This document shows positions 1 through 11,107 of a DNA stretch of 64,000 nt, in pieces (within the stretch, counting starts at the first letter, position 1; each line of letters begins with the position of its first letter). The DNA lies in assembly GCF_050948215.1 (NCBI RefSeq), contig NW_027488708.1:310001-374000 (forward strand). The letters are read 5' to 3'. The DNA is from Halictus rubicundus. Taxonomy: Eukaryota; Arthropoda; Insecta; Hymenoptera; Halictidae. A program made the position numbers and the translations under genes. Below the pieces are notes generated by a model. That model was not told the DNA's origin, ran no database searches, and worked only from the letters and a program-made list of their open reading frames with translations.

Positions 1-2212
1 TCCTCTATCCTATCCTATCCACATTCCTATCCTATCGTCTATCCTATTCTATCCTCTATCCTATCCTATCCTCTACCCTATCCTATCCTCTGTAATATCG
101 TATGCTCTATCATATCCTATCCTCTTTCCCATAATATCACCTTTCCTATCCTATTCTCTATCCTATCTTATCCTCTATTATATCCTATCCTCTATCTCTC
201 CTATCCTCTTTCATATCCAATCCCCTATCCTATCCACTATCCTGTCCTATCCTCTATCCTATCCTATCCCCAATCCTATCCTATCCCCAATCCTATCCTA
301 TCTTCTATCCTATCCTATCCTCTATCCTATCCTATCCTCTATCCTATCCTATCCTCTATCCTCTCCAATTACCTATCCTATCCTCTATCCTATCCTTTCC
401 TCTATCCTATCCTATCCTCTATCCTGTAATATGCTGTATCCTATCCAATTCCCTATCCTATCCTCAATCCTATACTATCCTCTATCCTGTCCTATTCTAT
501 CCACTTTCCTATCCTATCATCTATCCTATTCTATCCTCTATCCCATACTGTCCTCTATCCTATCCTATCCTTTATCCTATCCTATCCTCTCCTATCCTAT
601 CCTCTATCCTATCCTATCGTCTATCCTATTCTATCCTCTATCCTATCCTATCCTCTATACTCTCCAATTACCTATCCTATCCTCTATCGTATCCTTTCCT
701 CTATCGTATCCTATCCTCTATCCTATCCTATCCACATTCCTATCCTATCGTCTATCATATTCTATCCTCTATCCTATCCTATCCTCTACCCTATCCTATC
801 CTCTGTAATATCGTATGCTCTATCATATCCTATCCTCTTTCCCATAATATCACCTTTCCTATCCTATTCTCTATCCTATCTTATCCTCTATTATATCCTA
901 TCCTCTATCTCTCCTATCCTCTTTCATATCCAATCCCCTATCCTATCCTCTATCCTGTCCTATCCTCTATCCTATCCTATCCCCAATCCTATCCTATCCC
1001 CAATCCTATCCTATCTTCTATCCTATCCTATCATCTATCCTATTATATCCACTATCCTATCCTATCCTCTATCCTCTCCAATTACCCAGCCTATCCTCTA
1101 TCCTATCCTGTCCTCTATCCTATCCTATCCTCTATCCTGTAATATGCTGTATCCTATCCAATTCCCTATCCTATCCTCAATCCTATCCTTTCCTCCATCC
1201 TATCCTATCCTCTATCCTGTCCTATTCTATCCACTTTCCTATCCTATCATCTATCCTATTCTATCCTCTATCCTATACTGTCCTCTATCCTATCCTATCC
1301 TCTATCCTATCCTATCCTCTATCCTATCCTATCCTCTATCCTATCCTATCCTCTATCCTATCCTATCCTCTATCCTATCCTATCCTCTATCCTATCCTAT
1401 CCTCTATCCTATCCTATCCTCTCCTATCCTATGCTCTATCCTATCCTATCGTCTATCCTATCCTATCCTCTATCCTATCCTATTCTACCCTCTATCCTAT
1501 CCTATCCTCTATCCTATCCTATCCTATTTCCTATCCTATCCTCAATCCTATCCACAATCCTATCCTTTCCTCTATCATATCTTATTCTCTATCCTCTCCT
1601 ATCCTCAATCCTAACCTATCCTCTATCCTATCCTATCCTCTATCCTATCTTTTCCTGTATACTATCCTCTCCTCTATAATATCGTATCCTTTATCATATC
1701 CTATCCTCTTTCCTATAATATCATCTATTCTATCGTATTCTCTATCCTATCCTATACACTATCGTCTCCAATCCTCTATCATATCCAATCCCCTGTCCTA
1801 TCCTCTATCCTATCCTATGCTCAATCCTATCCTATCCTCTATCTATCCTATCATCTATCCTATCCAATCCTCAACCCTATCCTATCCTCAATCCTATCCT
1901 ATACTCTATCCTATCCTATCCTATCCTCCATCCTATCCTATCCTCCATCCTATCCTATCTTCAATCCTATCCTATCGTCTATCCTATCCTATCCTCTATC
2001 CTATCCTATCCTCTATCCTATCCTATCCTCTCCTATCCTATCCTCTATCCTATCCTATCGTCTATCTTATCCTATCCTCTATCCTATCCTATCCTCTATC
2101 CTATCCTATCCTCTATCCTATCCTATCCTCTATCCTATCCTATCCTCAATCCTATCCTTTTCTGTATTATATACTATCCTCTATGCTATCCTATCCTCTA
2201 TCCTATCAAATC

Positions 2213-2420
2213 CCCTATCCTATCCTCTATCCTATCCTCTATCCTATCCTCTATCCTATCCTCTATCCTATCCTCTATCCTATCCTCTATCCTATCCTCT
2301 ATCCTATCCTCTATCCTATCCTCTATCCTATCCTCTATCCTATCCTCTATCCTATCCTCTATCCTATCCTCTATCCTATCCTCTATCCTATCCTCTATCC
2401 TATCCTCTATCCTATCCTAT
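2213..2420. repeat. Pure 12-bp tract (TATCCTATCCTC)n, about 17 copies
   Basis: A run in which the unit shortens from 17 to 12 bp. About 17 uninterrupted copies of TATCCTATCCTC can be counted; read in one frame they give ILYP repeated. The left flank (CTGTATTATATACTATCC, then CTATCAAATCCCC) is nearly the same as the flank of the shorter tract at 3501-3561, so the two are copies of one locus that differ in repeat number. Confidence 0.9.
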
Positions 2421-3500
2421 CCTCTATCCTATCCTATCCTCTATTCTATCCTATCCTCTATTCTATCCTATCCTCTCCTATCCTATCCTCTATCCTATCC
2501 TATCCTCTATCCTATCCTATCCTCTATCCTATCCTATCCTGTATCCTATCCTATCCTCTACCCTATCCTATCCTCTATCCTATCCTATCCTCTATCCTAT
2601 CCTATCCGATATCCTATCCTATCCACTTTCCTATCCTATCCTCTATCCTATTCTATCCTCTATCCTATCCTGTCATCTATCCTATCCCATACTCTATCCT
2701 ATCCTATCCTCTATCCCATCCTATCCTCTACCCTCAGCAATCCTCTATCCTTCATCTATCCTATCGTATCCTCTATCCTATCCTATGCTCTATCGTATCC
2801 TCTATCCTATCCTATGCTCTATCGTATCCTCTATCCTATCCTATCCTCTATTCTATCCTATCCTCAATCCTATCCTATCCTCTATCGTATCCCCTATACT
2901 ATCCTATCCTCTATCCTATCCTATCCTCTATCCTATCCTCTATCCTATCCTATCCTGTATCCCATCCTATCCTCTATCCTATGCTATCCTATCCTCTATC
3001 CTATCCTATCCTCCATCCTATCCTATCCTCTATCCTATCCTATCTTCAATCCTATCCTATCGTCTATCCTATCCTATCCTCTATCCTATCCTATCCTCTA
3101 TCCTATCCTATCGTCTATCCTATCCTATCCTCTATCCTATCCTATCCTCTATCCTATCCTATCCTCTCCTATCCTATCCTCTATCCTATCCTATCGTCTA
3201 TCCTATCCTATCCTCTATCCTATCCTATCCTCTATCCTATCCTATCCTCTATCCTATCCTATCCTCGCCTATCCTATCCTCCATCCTATCCTATCGTCTA
3301 TCCTATCCTATCCTCTATCCTATCCTGTCCTCTATCCTATCCCATCCTCTATCCTATCCTATCCTCTAGCCCATCCTATCCTCTATCCTATCCTATCCTG
3401 TATCCTATCCTATCCTCTATCCTATCCTATCCTCAATCCTATCCTTTACTGTATTATATAATATCCTCTATGTTATCCTATCCTCTATCCTATCAAATCC

Positions 3501-3561
3501 CCTATCCTATCCTCTATCCTATCCTCTATCCTATCCTCTATCCTATCCTCTATCCTATCCT
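3501..3561. repeat. Short homologue of the 12-bp tract, about 5 copies
   Basis: Same left flank as the tract at 2213-2420, with a few substitutions (CTGTATTATATAATATCC, CTATGTTATCC, CTATCAAATCCCC), but only about 5 copies of TATCCTATCCTC. Related CTGTATTATATAC and CTATCAAATCCCC flanks also occur near 32430, 32740 and 32900 without a long 12-bp run. Confidence 0.85.
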
Positions 3562-6500
3562 ATCCTCCATCCTCTCGAATTACCTATCCTATCCTCTATC
3601 CTATCCTTTCCTCTATCCTATCCTATCCTCTATCCAATCCTATCCTCTATCCTATCCTATCCTCTACCCTATCCTATCCTCTGTAATATCGTATGCTCTA
3701 TCACATCCTATCCTCTTTCCCATAATATCACCTTTCCTATCCTATTCTCTATCCTATCTTATCCTCTATTATATCCTATCCTCTATCTCTCCTATCCTCT
3801 TTCATATCCAATCCCCTATCCTATCCTCTATCCTGTCCTATCCTCTATCCTATCCTATCCCCAATCCTATCCTATCTTCTATCCTATCCTATCCTCAATC
3901 CTATCGTATCCTCCATCCTATCCTATCCTCTATATTATCCTATCATCTATCCTATCCCATCCTCAACCCTATCCTATCCTCACTCCTATCCTATCCTCTA
4001 TCCTATAATATCCTCTCTCCTTTCTAATCCCCTATAATATCCTCTATCCTATCCTATCCTCTATCCTATCCTATCCTCTATCCTATCCTATCCTCTATCC
4101 TATCCTATCCTCTATCCTCTCCAATTACCTATCCTATCCTCTATCGTATCCTTTCCTCTATCCTATCCTATCCTCTATCCTATTATATCCACTATCCTAT
4201 CCTATCCTCTATCCTATCCTATCCTCAATCCTATCCTATCCTCTATCCTATCCGATCCTGTATCCCATCCTATCCTCTATCCTATCCTATCCTATCCTCT
4301 ATCCTATCCTATCCTATCCTCTATCCTATCCTATCCTCTATCCTATCCTATCCTCTATCCTCTATCCTATCCTATCATCTATCCTATCCTATCCTATCCT
4401 ATCCTATCCTCTATCCTATCCTATCGTGTATCCTATTCTATCCTCTATCCTATCCTATCCTCTACCCTATCCTATCCTCTGTAATATCGTATGCTCTATC
4501 ATATCCTATCCTCTTTCCCATAATATCACCTTTCCTATCCTATTCTCTATCCTATCTTATCCTCTATTATATCCTATCCTCTATCTCTCCTATCCTCTTT
4601 CATATCCAATCCCCTATCCTATCCACTATCCTGTCCTATCCTCTATCCTATCCTATCCCCAATCCTATCCTATCCCCAATCCTATCCTATCTTCTATCCT
4701 ATCCTATCCTCTATCCTATCCTATCCTATCCTCTATCCTATCCTATCCTCTGTCCTATCCTATCCTCTATCCTATCCTATCCTCTATCCTATCCTATCCT
4801 CTATCCTATCCTATCCTCTATCCTATCCTATCCTCTATCCTATCCTATCCTCTATCCTATCCTATCCTCTATCCTATCCTATCCTCTATCCTATCCTATC
4901 CTCTGTCCTATCCTATCCTCTATCCTATCCTATCCTCTATCCTATCCTATCCTCTATCCTATCCTATCCTCTATCCTATCCTATCCTCTATCCTATCCCA
5001 TCCTCTATCCTATCCTATCCTCTATCCTACCCTATCCTCTATCCTATCTTATCCTCAATCCTATTCTATCCTCTATCCTATCCTATCCTCTATCCTATCC
5101 TGTCCTCAATTCTATCCTATCCTCTATCCTATCCAATCCCCTATCCTATACTCTACAATATCGTATCCCCTATCATATCCTATCCTCTTTCCCATAATAT
5201 CACCTATCCTATCCTATTCTCTATCCTATCCTATCCTCTATCCTATACTATCGTCTATCGTATCCTATCCTCTATCCTATCCAACCCCCTATCCTATCCT
5301 CTATCCTGTCCTATTATCTATCCTATCCTATCCTCTATCCTATCCTATCCTCTATAATATCGTATCCTCTATCATATCCTATCCTCTTTCCTATAATATT
5401 ATCTATCCTGTCCTATCCTATCCTCTATCCTATCCAATCCCCTACCCTATCCTCTATCCTATCTTATCCTCAATCCTATTCTATCCTCTATTCTATCCTA
5501 TCCTCTATCCTATGTTATCCTCAATCCTATTCTATCCTCTATCCTATCCTATCCTCTATCCTATCCTATCCTCAATCCTATCCTATCCTCTAACCTTTCC
5601 AATCCCCTATCCTATCCTCTGTCCTATCCTCTATCCTATCCTATCCTTTATACTATACAATCCTCTATCGTATCCTCTATCCTACCCTATCCTCTATCCT
5701 ACCCTATCCTCTATCCTATCCTATACTCTACAATATCGTATCCTCTATCATATCCTATCCTCTTTCCCATAATATCATCTATCCTATCCTATTCTCTATC
5801 CTATCCTATCCTCTATCCTATATTATCCTCAATCCTATTCTATCCTCAATCCTATCCTATCCTCTATCCTACCCAATCCCCTATCCTATCCTCTGTCCCA
5901 TCCTCTGTCCTATCCTATCCTCTATATTATACTATCCTCTATCCTATCCTACCCCCTATACTTCCCTATCCACAATCCTATCCTATCCTCTATTATATGC
6001 TATACTGTATCCTATCCTATCCTCTATAATATCGTATCCTCTATCATATCCTATCCTCTTTCCTATAATATCATCTATCCTACCCTATCCTATCCTCTAT
6101 CCTATCCTATCCTCTATCCTATCCTATCCTCTATCCTATCCTATCCTCTATCCTATCCTATCCTCTATCCTATCCTATCCTCTATCCTATCCTATCCTCT
6201 ATCCTATCCTCTATCCTATCCTATCCTCTATCCTATCCTCTATCCTATCCTATCCTCTATCCTATCCTATCCTCTATCCTATCCTATCCTCCATCCTATC
6301 CTATCCTCTATAATATCGTATCCCCTATCCTATAATATCATCTAACCTATCCTATCCTCAACCCTATTCTATCCTCAATCCTATCCAATACTCTATAATA
6401 TCGTATCCTTTATCATATCCTATCCTCTTTCCTATAATATCATCTATCCTATCCTCTATGCTGACCTATCCTCAATCCTATCATATCCTTTATCCTATCC

Positions 6501-8145
6501 TATCCTTAATCCTATCCTATCCTTAATCCTATCCTATCCTCTATCGTATCCTATCCTCTATACTATCCTATTCTCTATCCTATAATATCATCTATCCTAT
6601 CCTATCCTCAAACCTATCCTATCCTCAATCCTATCCTATACTCTATGCTATCCTATCCGCAATCCTATCCTATCCGCAATCCTATCCTATCCTCTGTCCT
6701 ATAATATCCTCTATCCTTTCCAATAACCTAACCTATCCTCTATCCTATCCTATCCTCAATCCTATCCTATCGTGTATCCTATCCTATCCTCAATCCTATC
6801 CTATCCTCTAGCCTATCCTATCCTCTATCCTATCCTATCCTCTATCTTATCCTATCCTCAATCCTATCCTATCGTGTATCCTATCCTATCCTCAATCCTA
6901 TCCTATCCTCTAGCCTATCCTATCCTCAATCCTATCCTATACTCTATCCTATCCTATCCGCAATCCTATCCTATCCGCAATCCTATCCTATCCTCTATCC
7001 TATCCAATAAACTATTATATCCTCTATGCTGTCCTATCCTCTATCCTATCCTATCTTCAATCCTATCCTGTCCTCTATCCTATCCAATCCCCTATCATAT
7101 CCTCTGTCCTATCCTGTATCCTATCGTATCCTCTATACTGTACTATACTCTATACTATACTATCCTCTATCCTATAATATCCCCAATCCTATCCTATTCT
7201 CTAGCCTATCCTATCCTCTACAATATCGTATCCTCTATCATATCCTATCCTCTTTCCCATAATATCATCTATCCTATCCTATTCTCTATCCTATCCTATC
7301 CTCTATCCTATCTTATCCTCAATCCTATTCTATCCTCAATCCTATCCTATCCTCTATCCTACCCAATCCCCTATCCTATCCTCTGTCCCATCCTCTGTCC
7401 TATCCTATCCTCTATATTATGCTATCCTCTATCCTATCCTACCCCCTTTACTTCCTTATCCACAATCCTATCCTATCCTCTATTATATGCTATACTGTAT
7501 CCTATCCTATCCTCTTTAATATCGTATCCTTCATCATATCCTATCCTCTATCCTAGAAGATCATCTATCCTATCCTATTGTCTATCTTACACTATCCTCT
7601 ATCCTATCTTATCCTCAATCCTATTCTATCCTCTATCCTATCCTATCCTCTATCCTATCCTATCCTCAATCCAATCCTATCCTCTATCCTATCCAATCCC
7701 CTATCCTATCCTCTACAATATCGTATCCCCTATCATATCCTATCCTCTTTCCCATAATATCATCCATCCTATCCTCTATGCTGTCCTATCCTCAATCCTA
7801 TCATATCCTTTACCCTATCCTATCCTTAATCCTATCCTATCCTTAATCCTATCCTATCCTCTATCGTATCCTATCCTCTATACTGTCCTATTCTCTATCC
7901 TATAATATCATCTATCCTATCCTATCCTCAACCCTATTCTATCCTCAATCCTATCCTATACTCTATCCTATCCTATCCGCAATCCTATCCTATCCTCTAT
8001 CCTATAATATCCTCTATCCTATCCAATCCCCTATCCTATCCTCTATCCTGTCCTATCCTCTATCCTATCCTATCCTCTATCCTGTCCTATCCTCTATCCT
8101 ACCCTATCCTCAATCCTATCCTATCCTCTATCCTATCCTATCCTC

Positions 8146-8152
8146 TATAATA
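8146..8152. repeat. Left 7-bp target-site duplication (TATAATA) of the foldback element
   Basis: TATAATA here is repeated directly at 11807-11813. Removing the insertion and one copy rejoins the flanks into TCCTCTATAATATCGTATCC, a satellite variant that occurs intact many times elsewhere, for example near 6025. This empty-site match makes 7 bp the best-supported duplication length. Confidence 0.8.
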
Positions 8153-8272
8153 GGGGATGGCTCTTTTGCGCACAGACGATTGCGCACCACGGCATGGCAC
8201 ACGGTTCTTTTGGACACGGTATTATTGGACACACGGTTCTTTTGGACACAGTAACATTGGACACAGTGGGTT
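8153..8272 (+). repeat. Left terminal inverted repeat, about 120 bp
   Basis: Pairs with the reverse complement of 11686-11806 with about six mismatches and one 1-nt gap. Identity is almost complete from TCTTTTGCGCACAGACGATT inward to CACAGTGGGTT. Differences cluster in the first 10 bp, at the two bases around GATTGCGCACCAC, and at AAC versus AAT near 8254. An ATG at 8157 starts an open frame that runs into the retrotransposon, but this frame is accidental. Confidence 0.9.
8163..8261 (+). repeat. 32-bp subterminal tandem repeats in the left arm
   Basis: CACACGGTTCTTTTGGACAC occurs at 8198-8217 and again at 8230-8249, giving two 32-bp units (8198-8229 and 8230-8261). A third, diverged version (TCTTTTGCGCAC, then ATTGCGCACCACGG) precedes them from 8162. 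The mirrored units lie in the right arm. Within each unit the word TTGGACAC appears twice, once after CTTT and once after ATTA or AACA. Arrays of short subterminal motifs are commonly transposase-binding sites; that role is inference here. Confidence 0.8.
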
Positions 8273-8293
8273 AGGGTTAGCGTTAGGGTTAGG
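8268..8293 (+). repeat. Telomere-like TTAGGG repeats in the element's loop
   Basis: About four telomere-like hexamers, GGGTTAGGGTTAGCGTTAGG followed by GTTAGG, with one C substitution. They lie at the inner edge of the left arm, in what was the loop of the foldback element. The right arm has no counterpart apart from GGGTT, so they belong to the loop. The retrotransposon entered at the last repeat. Confidence 0.9.
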
Positions 8294-8300
8294 AAAGAGG
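8286..8300. repeat. Left target-site duplication of the retrotransposon (15 bp)
   Basis: GGGTTAGGAAAGAGG here is identical to 11669-11683, immediately after the poly(A). The preceding A at 8285 also matches but cannot be told from the poly(A), so the duplication is 15 or 16 bp. It proves insertion by target-primed reverse transcription and fixes the element's 5' end at 8301. Confidence 0.95.
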
Positions 8301-10139
8301 TGCCGTGTGTCCAATTGGCGGGTCTGGAGTGGAGAGACCTTGTCGGACCACAGCTACGTCCTGATGGACGTGGCTGTGGTCTCGGACTCGCCATTGGACA
8401 CGCCCCTCCGACGTGGCACCCCGTCAGCGCCCAGATGGGCGCTGAAACGACTGGACGGGGACCTCCTGAGGGCCGCGATTATCGGCTCCGCCTGGCCGTC
8501 GGCCAGGGAGCGCGAGGCAGACGAGGGGGCGGCTTGGATCCGGGGCACGTTGCAGATGATCTGTGACGTGGCGATGCCCCGGGTCCGAGCTCAGCCCCCG
8601 AGAAAGTCAGTTTACTGGTGGTCGGGGGAGCTGGCCGAACTCCGCAGTTCGGCCGGCTGGGCCCGCCGCCAGTATGCCCGCGCCCGTCGCCGCCATTTTC
8701 TGGGCGGCGACGCGGAGCCGAGGGTCGCCGAGCTGTACAGGGAGTACAGATCGGCGGCCGTGGCCCTCAAGCGTGCAATTGCCGCTGCTAAGGCCAAGGC
8801 CTGGGATGAGCTCCTGCTCACCCTCCGTGAGGATCCGTGGGGACGCCCGTATAAGGCGGTGCTTGGGAAGCTCCGCCCCTGGGCGTCCCCGGTCACGGAG
8901 CGGTTAGACCCGGAACTTCTGGGGCGCGTAGTGGATACCCTCTTCCCCCTGAGTGAGGGGGGGAGGGAACGCGCCCCGGGTCCGGCCATTCAATGGTCGG
9001 ACGAATTCCGGGTCACCGAGTGGGAGCTGTACCAGGCCGTCCGGGAGCTCCGGGCCAGGGGCAAGAAGGCCCCTGGCCCCGATGGGGTTCCCGGTGGTAT
9101 AATGGCCTTAGCTATGGAGGTCCTCGCCCCGGCGTTCAGGAGCGTCATGGACGCGAGCCTGCGCCGGGGAGTCTTCCCCACGGTGTGGAAAGAGGCGTGC
9201 CTGGTTCTCCTCCAAAAGGAGGGGAAACCCGCAGAGTCTCCCTCTGCATACCGGCCGGTTTGTTTACTCGACGAGGCGGGCAAGCTATTCGAAAGGATAA
9301 TTGCCGCCCGCCTCGTCGAGCACCTGTCGCGGGGTGGTCCCGACCTGAGCGACAGCCAGTATGGGTTCCGGAGGGGGCGCTCCACTATAGACGCCCTGGA
9401 GCGTCTGCGCCTCCTCCGTGAACGGGCTGTCGCTCGGGGCAGGGTGTTGATTGCGGTGTCGTTAGACATATCTAACGCCTTCAACGCCCTGCCCTGGTCG
9501 GAGATAATGGGGGCGCTGGACTATTTCCAGGTGCCCCCTTATCTCCGGGAGGTGGTCGGCGACTATCTCCGCGACAGAGAGGTGGTGTTTACCGGCCGGT
9601 ATGGTATTGTGCACTCGAGGGAGACGCACCGCGGCGTTCCACAGGGGTCGGTCCTCGGACCGCTCCTGTGGAACTTGGCGTACGACGCGGTGCTGCGGGT
9701 TGTCCTCCCCCCGGATACGGGTGTCATCTGCTATGCGGATGACACCCTGGTTTATGCCGAGGGGGAGGATTGGAGGAGGACCAGGCACCTCGGAGAGGCC
9801 GCCCTGGACTGCGTGATCGGGCGAATCCGGAGAATGGCGTTGACCGTGGCCGCCACAAAAACCGAGGCGATTTGGTTGTATTCGCCTCGGGTGTGGCGGC
9901 TACCCCGTGGTCAAGATCTCCGGATTCGTGTCGCTGAAACCTCCGTCGCGATCGGGCCCAGGATGAGGTACCTGGGCCTGATCATAGACGGCCGCTGGCG
10001 ATTCGATGGACACTTCGTGCTCCTCGCCCCCCGACTAGAGAGGACGGCAGCCGCATTGGCGCGGCTGCTGCCGAATGTCGGGGGGCCGGATTTGAAAGTA
10101 CGCCGCCTCTATGTGGAGGTGGTGCGGTCTATAGCCCTG

Positions 10140-10142
10140 TAA
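10140..10142 (+). other. In-frame TAA nonsense codon within ORF2
   Basis: The TAA follows RSIAL and precedes GAPVW in the same frame, between the end of the RT domain and the thumb/zinc-finger region. Downstream coding quality is unchanged, with a typical R1-clade zinc finger, so this is a point mutation rather than a true end of ORF. A sequencing error cannot be excluded from one sequence. Confidence 0.85.
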
Positions 10143-10826
10143 GGGGCCCCCGTATGGCACCGCTCGCTCGAGGCCAGCACGCCCAGCCGCAAGCTCTTTG
10201 AAAGAGTGCGGCGGCGGCTGGCCTTGCGGGTCATACGGGGGTACCGCACCATCTCCACCGAGGCGGCGGGACTCCTCGCCGTGATTCCGCCCTTCACTGT
10301 GGTGGCGGCGGAGCGGGCGAAGCTATACCACATCGCCCGCTCCTTCCGCCGCCCGCCGGGGGTGGAACTCACGCGCGAGGAGGAGGAGGAGCTCGAGGGC
10401 CAGAATCGCCAGGCCCGGACGGAAAGTTTATCGGAGTGGAGGGCGCTGCTAACGCCCTCCACACGTCCGATTGTCCGGGCCCTCCTGCCCATATTTTACA
10501 TATGGTGCGGGAGGCGGGGAAGGTTGACCTTCCGCCTCACGCAGGTGCTCTCCGGCCACGGTTGCTTCGGAGAGTACCTGCATAGAATGGGGCGGGAGCC
10601 GACGGCGCAGTGCCACCACTGCGGCGAAGATGTCGACACGGCGCGGCACACTTTGGAGGAGTGCCCTGCTTGGGCCGGGCCGCGCCGTGTCCTGAGAGCC
10701 GCAGTGGGCGGGTGGGACCTCGCGCTGTCGACCGTGGTCGACCACATGGTCGACAGCGTGGGGTCGTGGAATGCGGTGGCCTCCTTCTGTGAGGACGTTA
10801 TTAAGCAGAAGGAGGCCGCCGAGCGG

Positions 10827-10847
10827 GCCCGGGAACGGGACCCGGGC
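10827..10847 (+). other. GC hairpin just upstream of the palindrome array
   Basis: GCCCGGG at 10827-10833 pairs with CCCGGGC at 10841-10847 around a 7-nt loop. It lies in the coding region and precedes the regular array by 18 nt, so it may be a worn outer unit. Confidence 0.7.
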
Positions 10848-10864
10848 TCCGCGAGGAGGGTGTG

Positions 10865-11107
10865 GGCGCGGGGACGACCCCCGCGCCGGCGTGTGCCCCC
10901 CACGAGGGGGGCGGTGAGGGATGGGAGGGCGCGGGGGTCTCCCCCGCGTCAACCATTGCCCCCGGGAGTGGGGGGCGGAGGGGGTTTGGCGCGGGGAGTA
11001 TCCCCGCGCCCTGTTTCGCCCCCACCTGTGGGGGCGCTGAATTTGGGGGCCCGGGGTGCGAGCTGACCCGGGCCCCCGGGGGGGAGCGTAGCTCCCCCCG
11101 TGATTGG
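10865..11107 (+). repeat. Roughly 60-bp tandem repeat of paired palindromes, four units
   Basis: Units start at 10865, 10928, 10988 and 11045 (63, 60, 57 and 63 bp, all multiples of three). Each holds two hairpins. First-type stems: 10865-10873 with 10879-10887; 10930-10937 with 10941-10948; 10988-10997 with 11001-11010; 11045-11055 with 11067-11077. Second-type stems: 10895-10901 with 10906-10912; 10958-10963 with 10971-10976; 11017-11024 with 11029-11036; 11079-11087 with 11091-11099. Stems are 6-11 bp, nearly all G:C, with loops of 3-11 nt. Consensus is GGCGCGGGG, short loop, CCCCGCGCC, then GCCCCC, loop, GGGGGC. The first three units and the start of the fourth are translated and give a periodic peptide starting ARG; the stop codon lies in the loop of the seventh hairpin. 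Confidence 0.9.

Larger units (their letters stand above)
1..8145. repeat. TATCC satellite, block A (mixed variants)
   Basis: Tandem array of the pentamer TATCC broken at intervals by TC, giving the unit TATCCTATCCTATCCTC (17 bp) with many substituted copies. Frequent variants are CTCAATCC, CTCTGTCC, CTATAATATCG, CTTTCCCATAATATCA and CCAATCCCC. A recognisable segment with CTGTAATATCGTATGC recurs at 90, 803, 3681 and 4479, so sub-blocks of about 0.7-0.8 kb and 2.9 kb have been duplicated. The + strand is C/T/A-rich with very little G. No gene is seen: open frames exist only because stop codons are rare in this composition. The array continues on the far side of the insertion at 11814. Confidence 0.95.
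8301..11066 (+). pseudogene. ORF2 remnant: endonuclease C-terminus, reverse transcriptase, zinc finger; one nonsense codon
   Basis: The product would nick target DNA and reverse-transcribe the element RNA in the nucleus. The frame is open from 8301, so the ATG at 8157 in the flanking DNA element is not its start. The C-terminal endonuclease motif TLSDHSYV is at 8337-8360. RT motifs follow: APGPDGVPGG near 9070, YGFRRGRST near 9360, the first catalytic Asp in SLDISNAFN (9465), GVPQGSVLGPLLWN from 9633, and catalytic YADD at 9732-9743. A zinc finger C-x2-C-x8-H-x4-C uses codons at 10611, 10620, 10647 and 10662. An in-frame TAA at 10140-10142, just before GAPVW, is the only break; the frame continues to the TGA at 11064-11066. 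Family members usually have Tyr there. From about 10865 the C-terminus is Arg/Pro/Gly-rich and repetitive. Truncation plus the stop make it non-functional for autonomous movement. Confidence 0.9.

Noticed and set aside
8268..8293. True chromosome end or telomere
   Set aside because: Only about four hexamers, with satellite on both sides and inside a mobile-element loop.
8157..8300. ATG at 8157 as the start of the RT protein
   Set aside because: It lies in the foldback element's arm, upstream of the target-site duplication; the frame joins ORF2 by chance at the 5' truncation.
8301..9000. ORF1 (gag-like) of the retrotransposon
   Set aside because: The element begins within the endonuclease C-terminus; no upstream ORF1 sequence is present.
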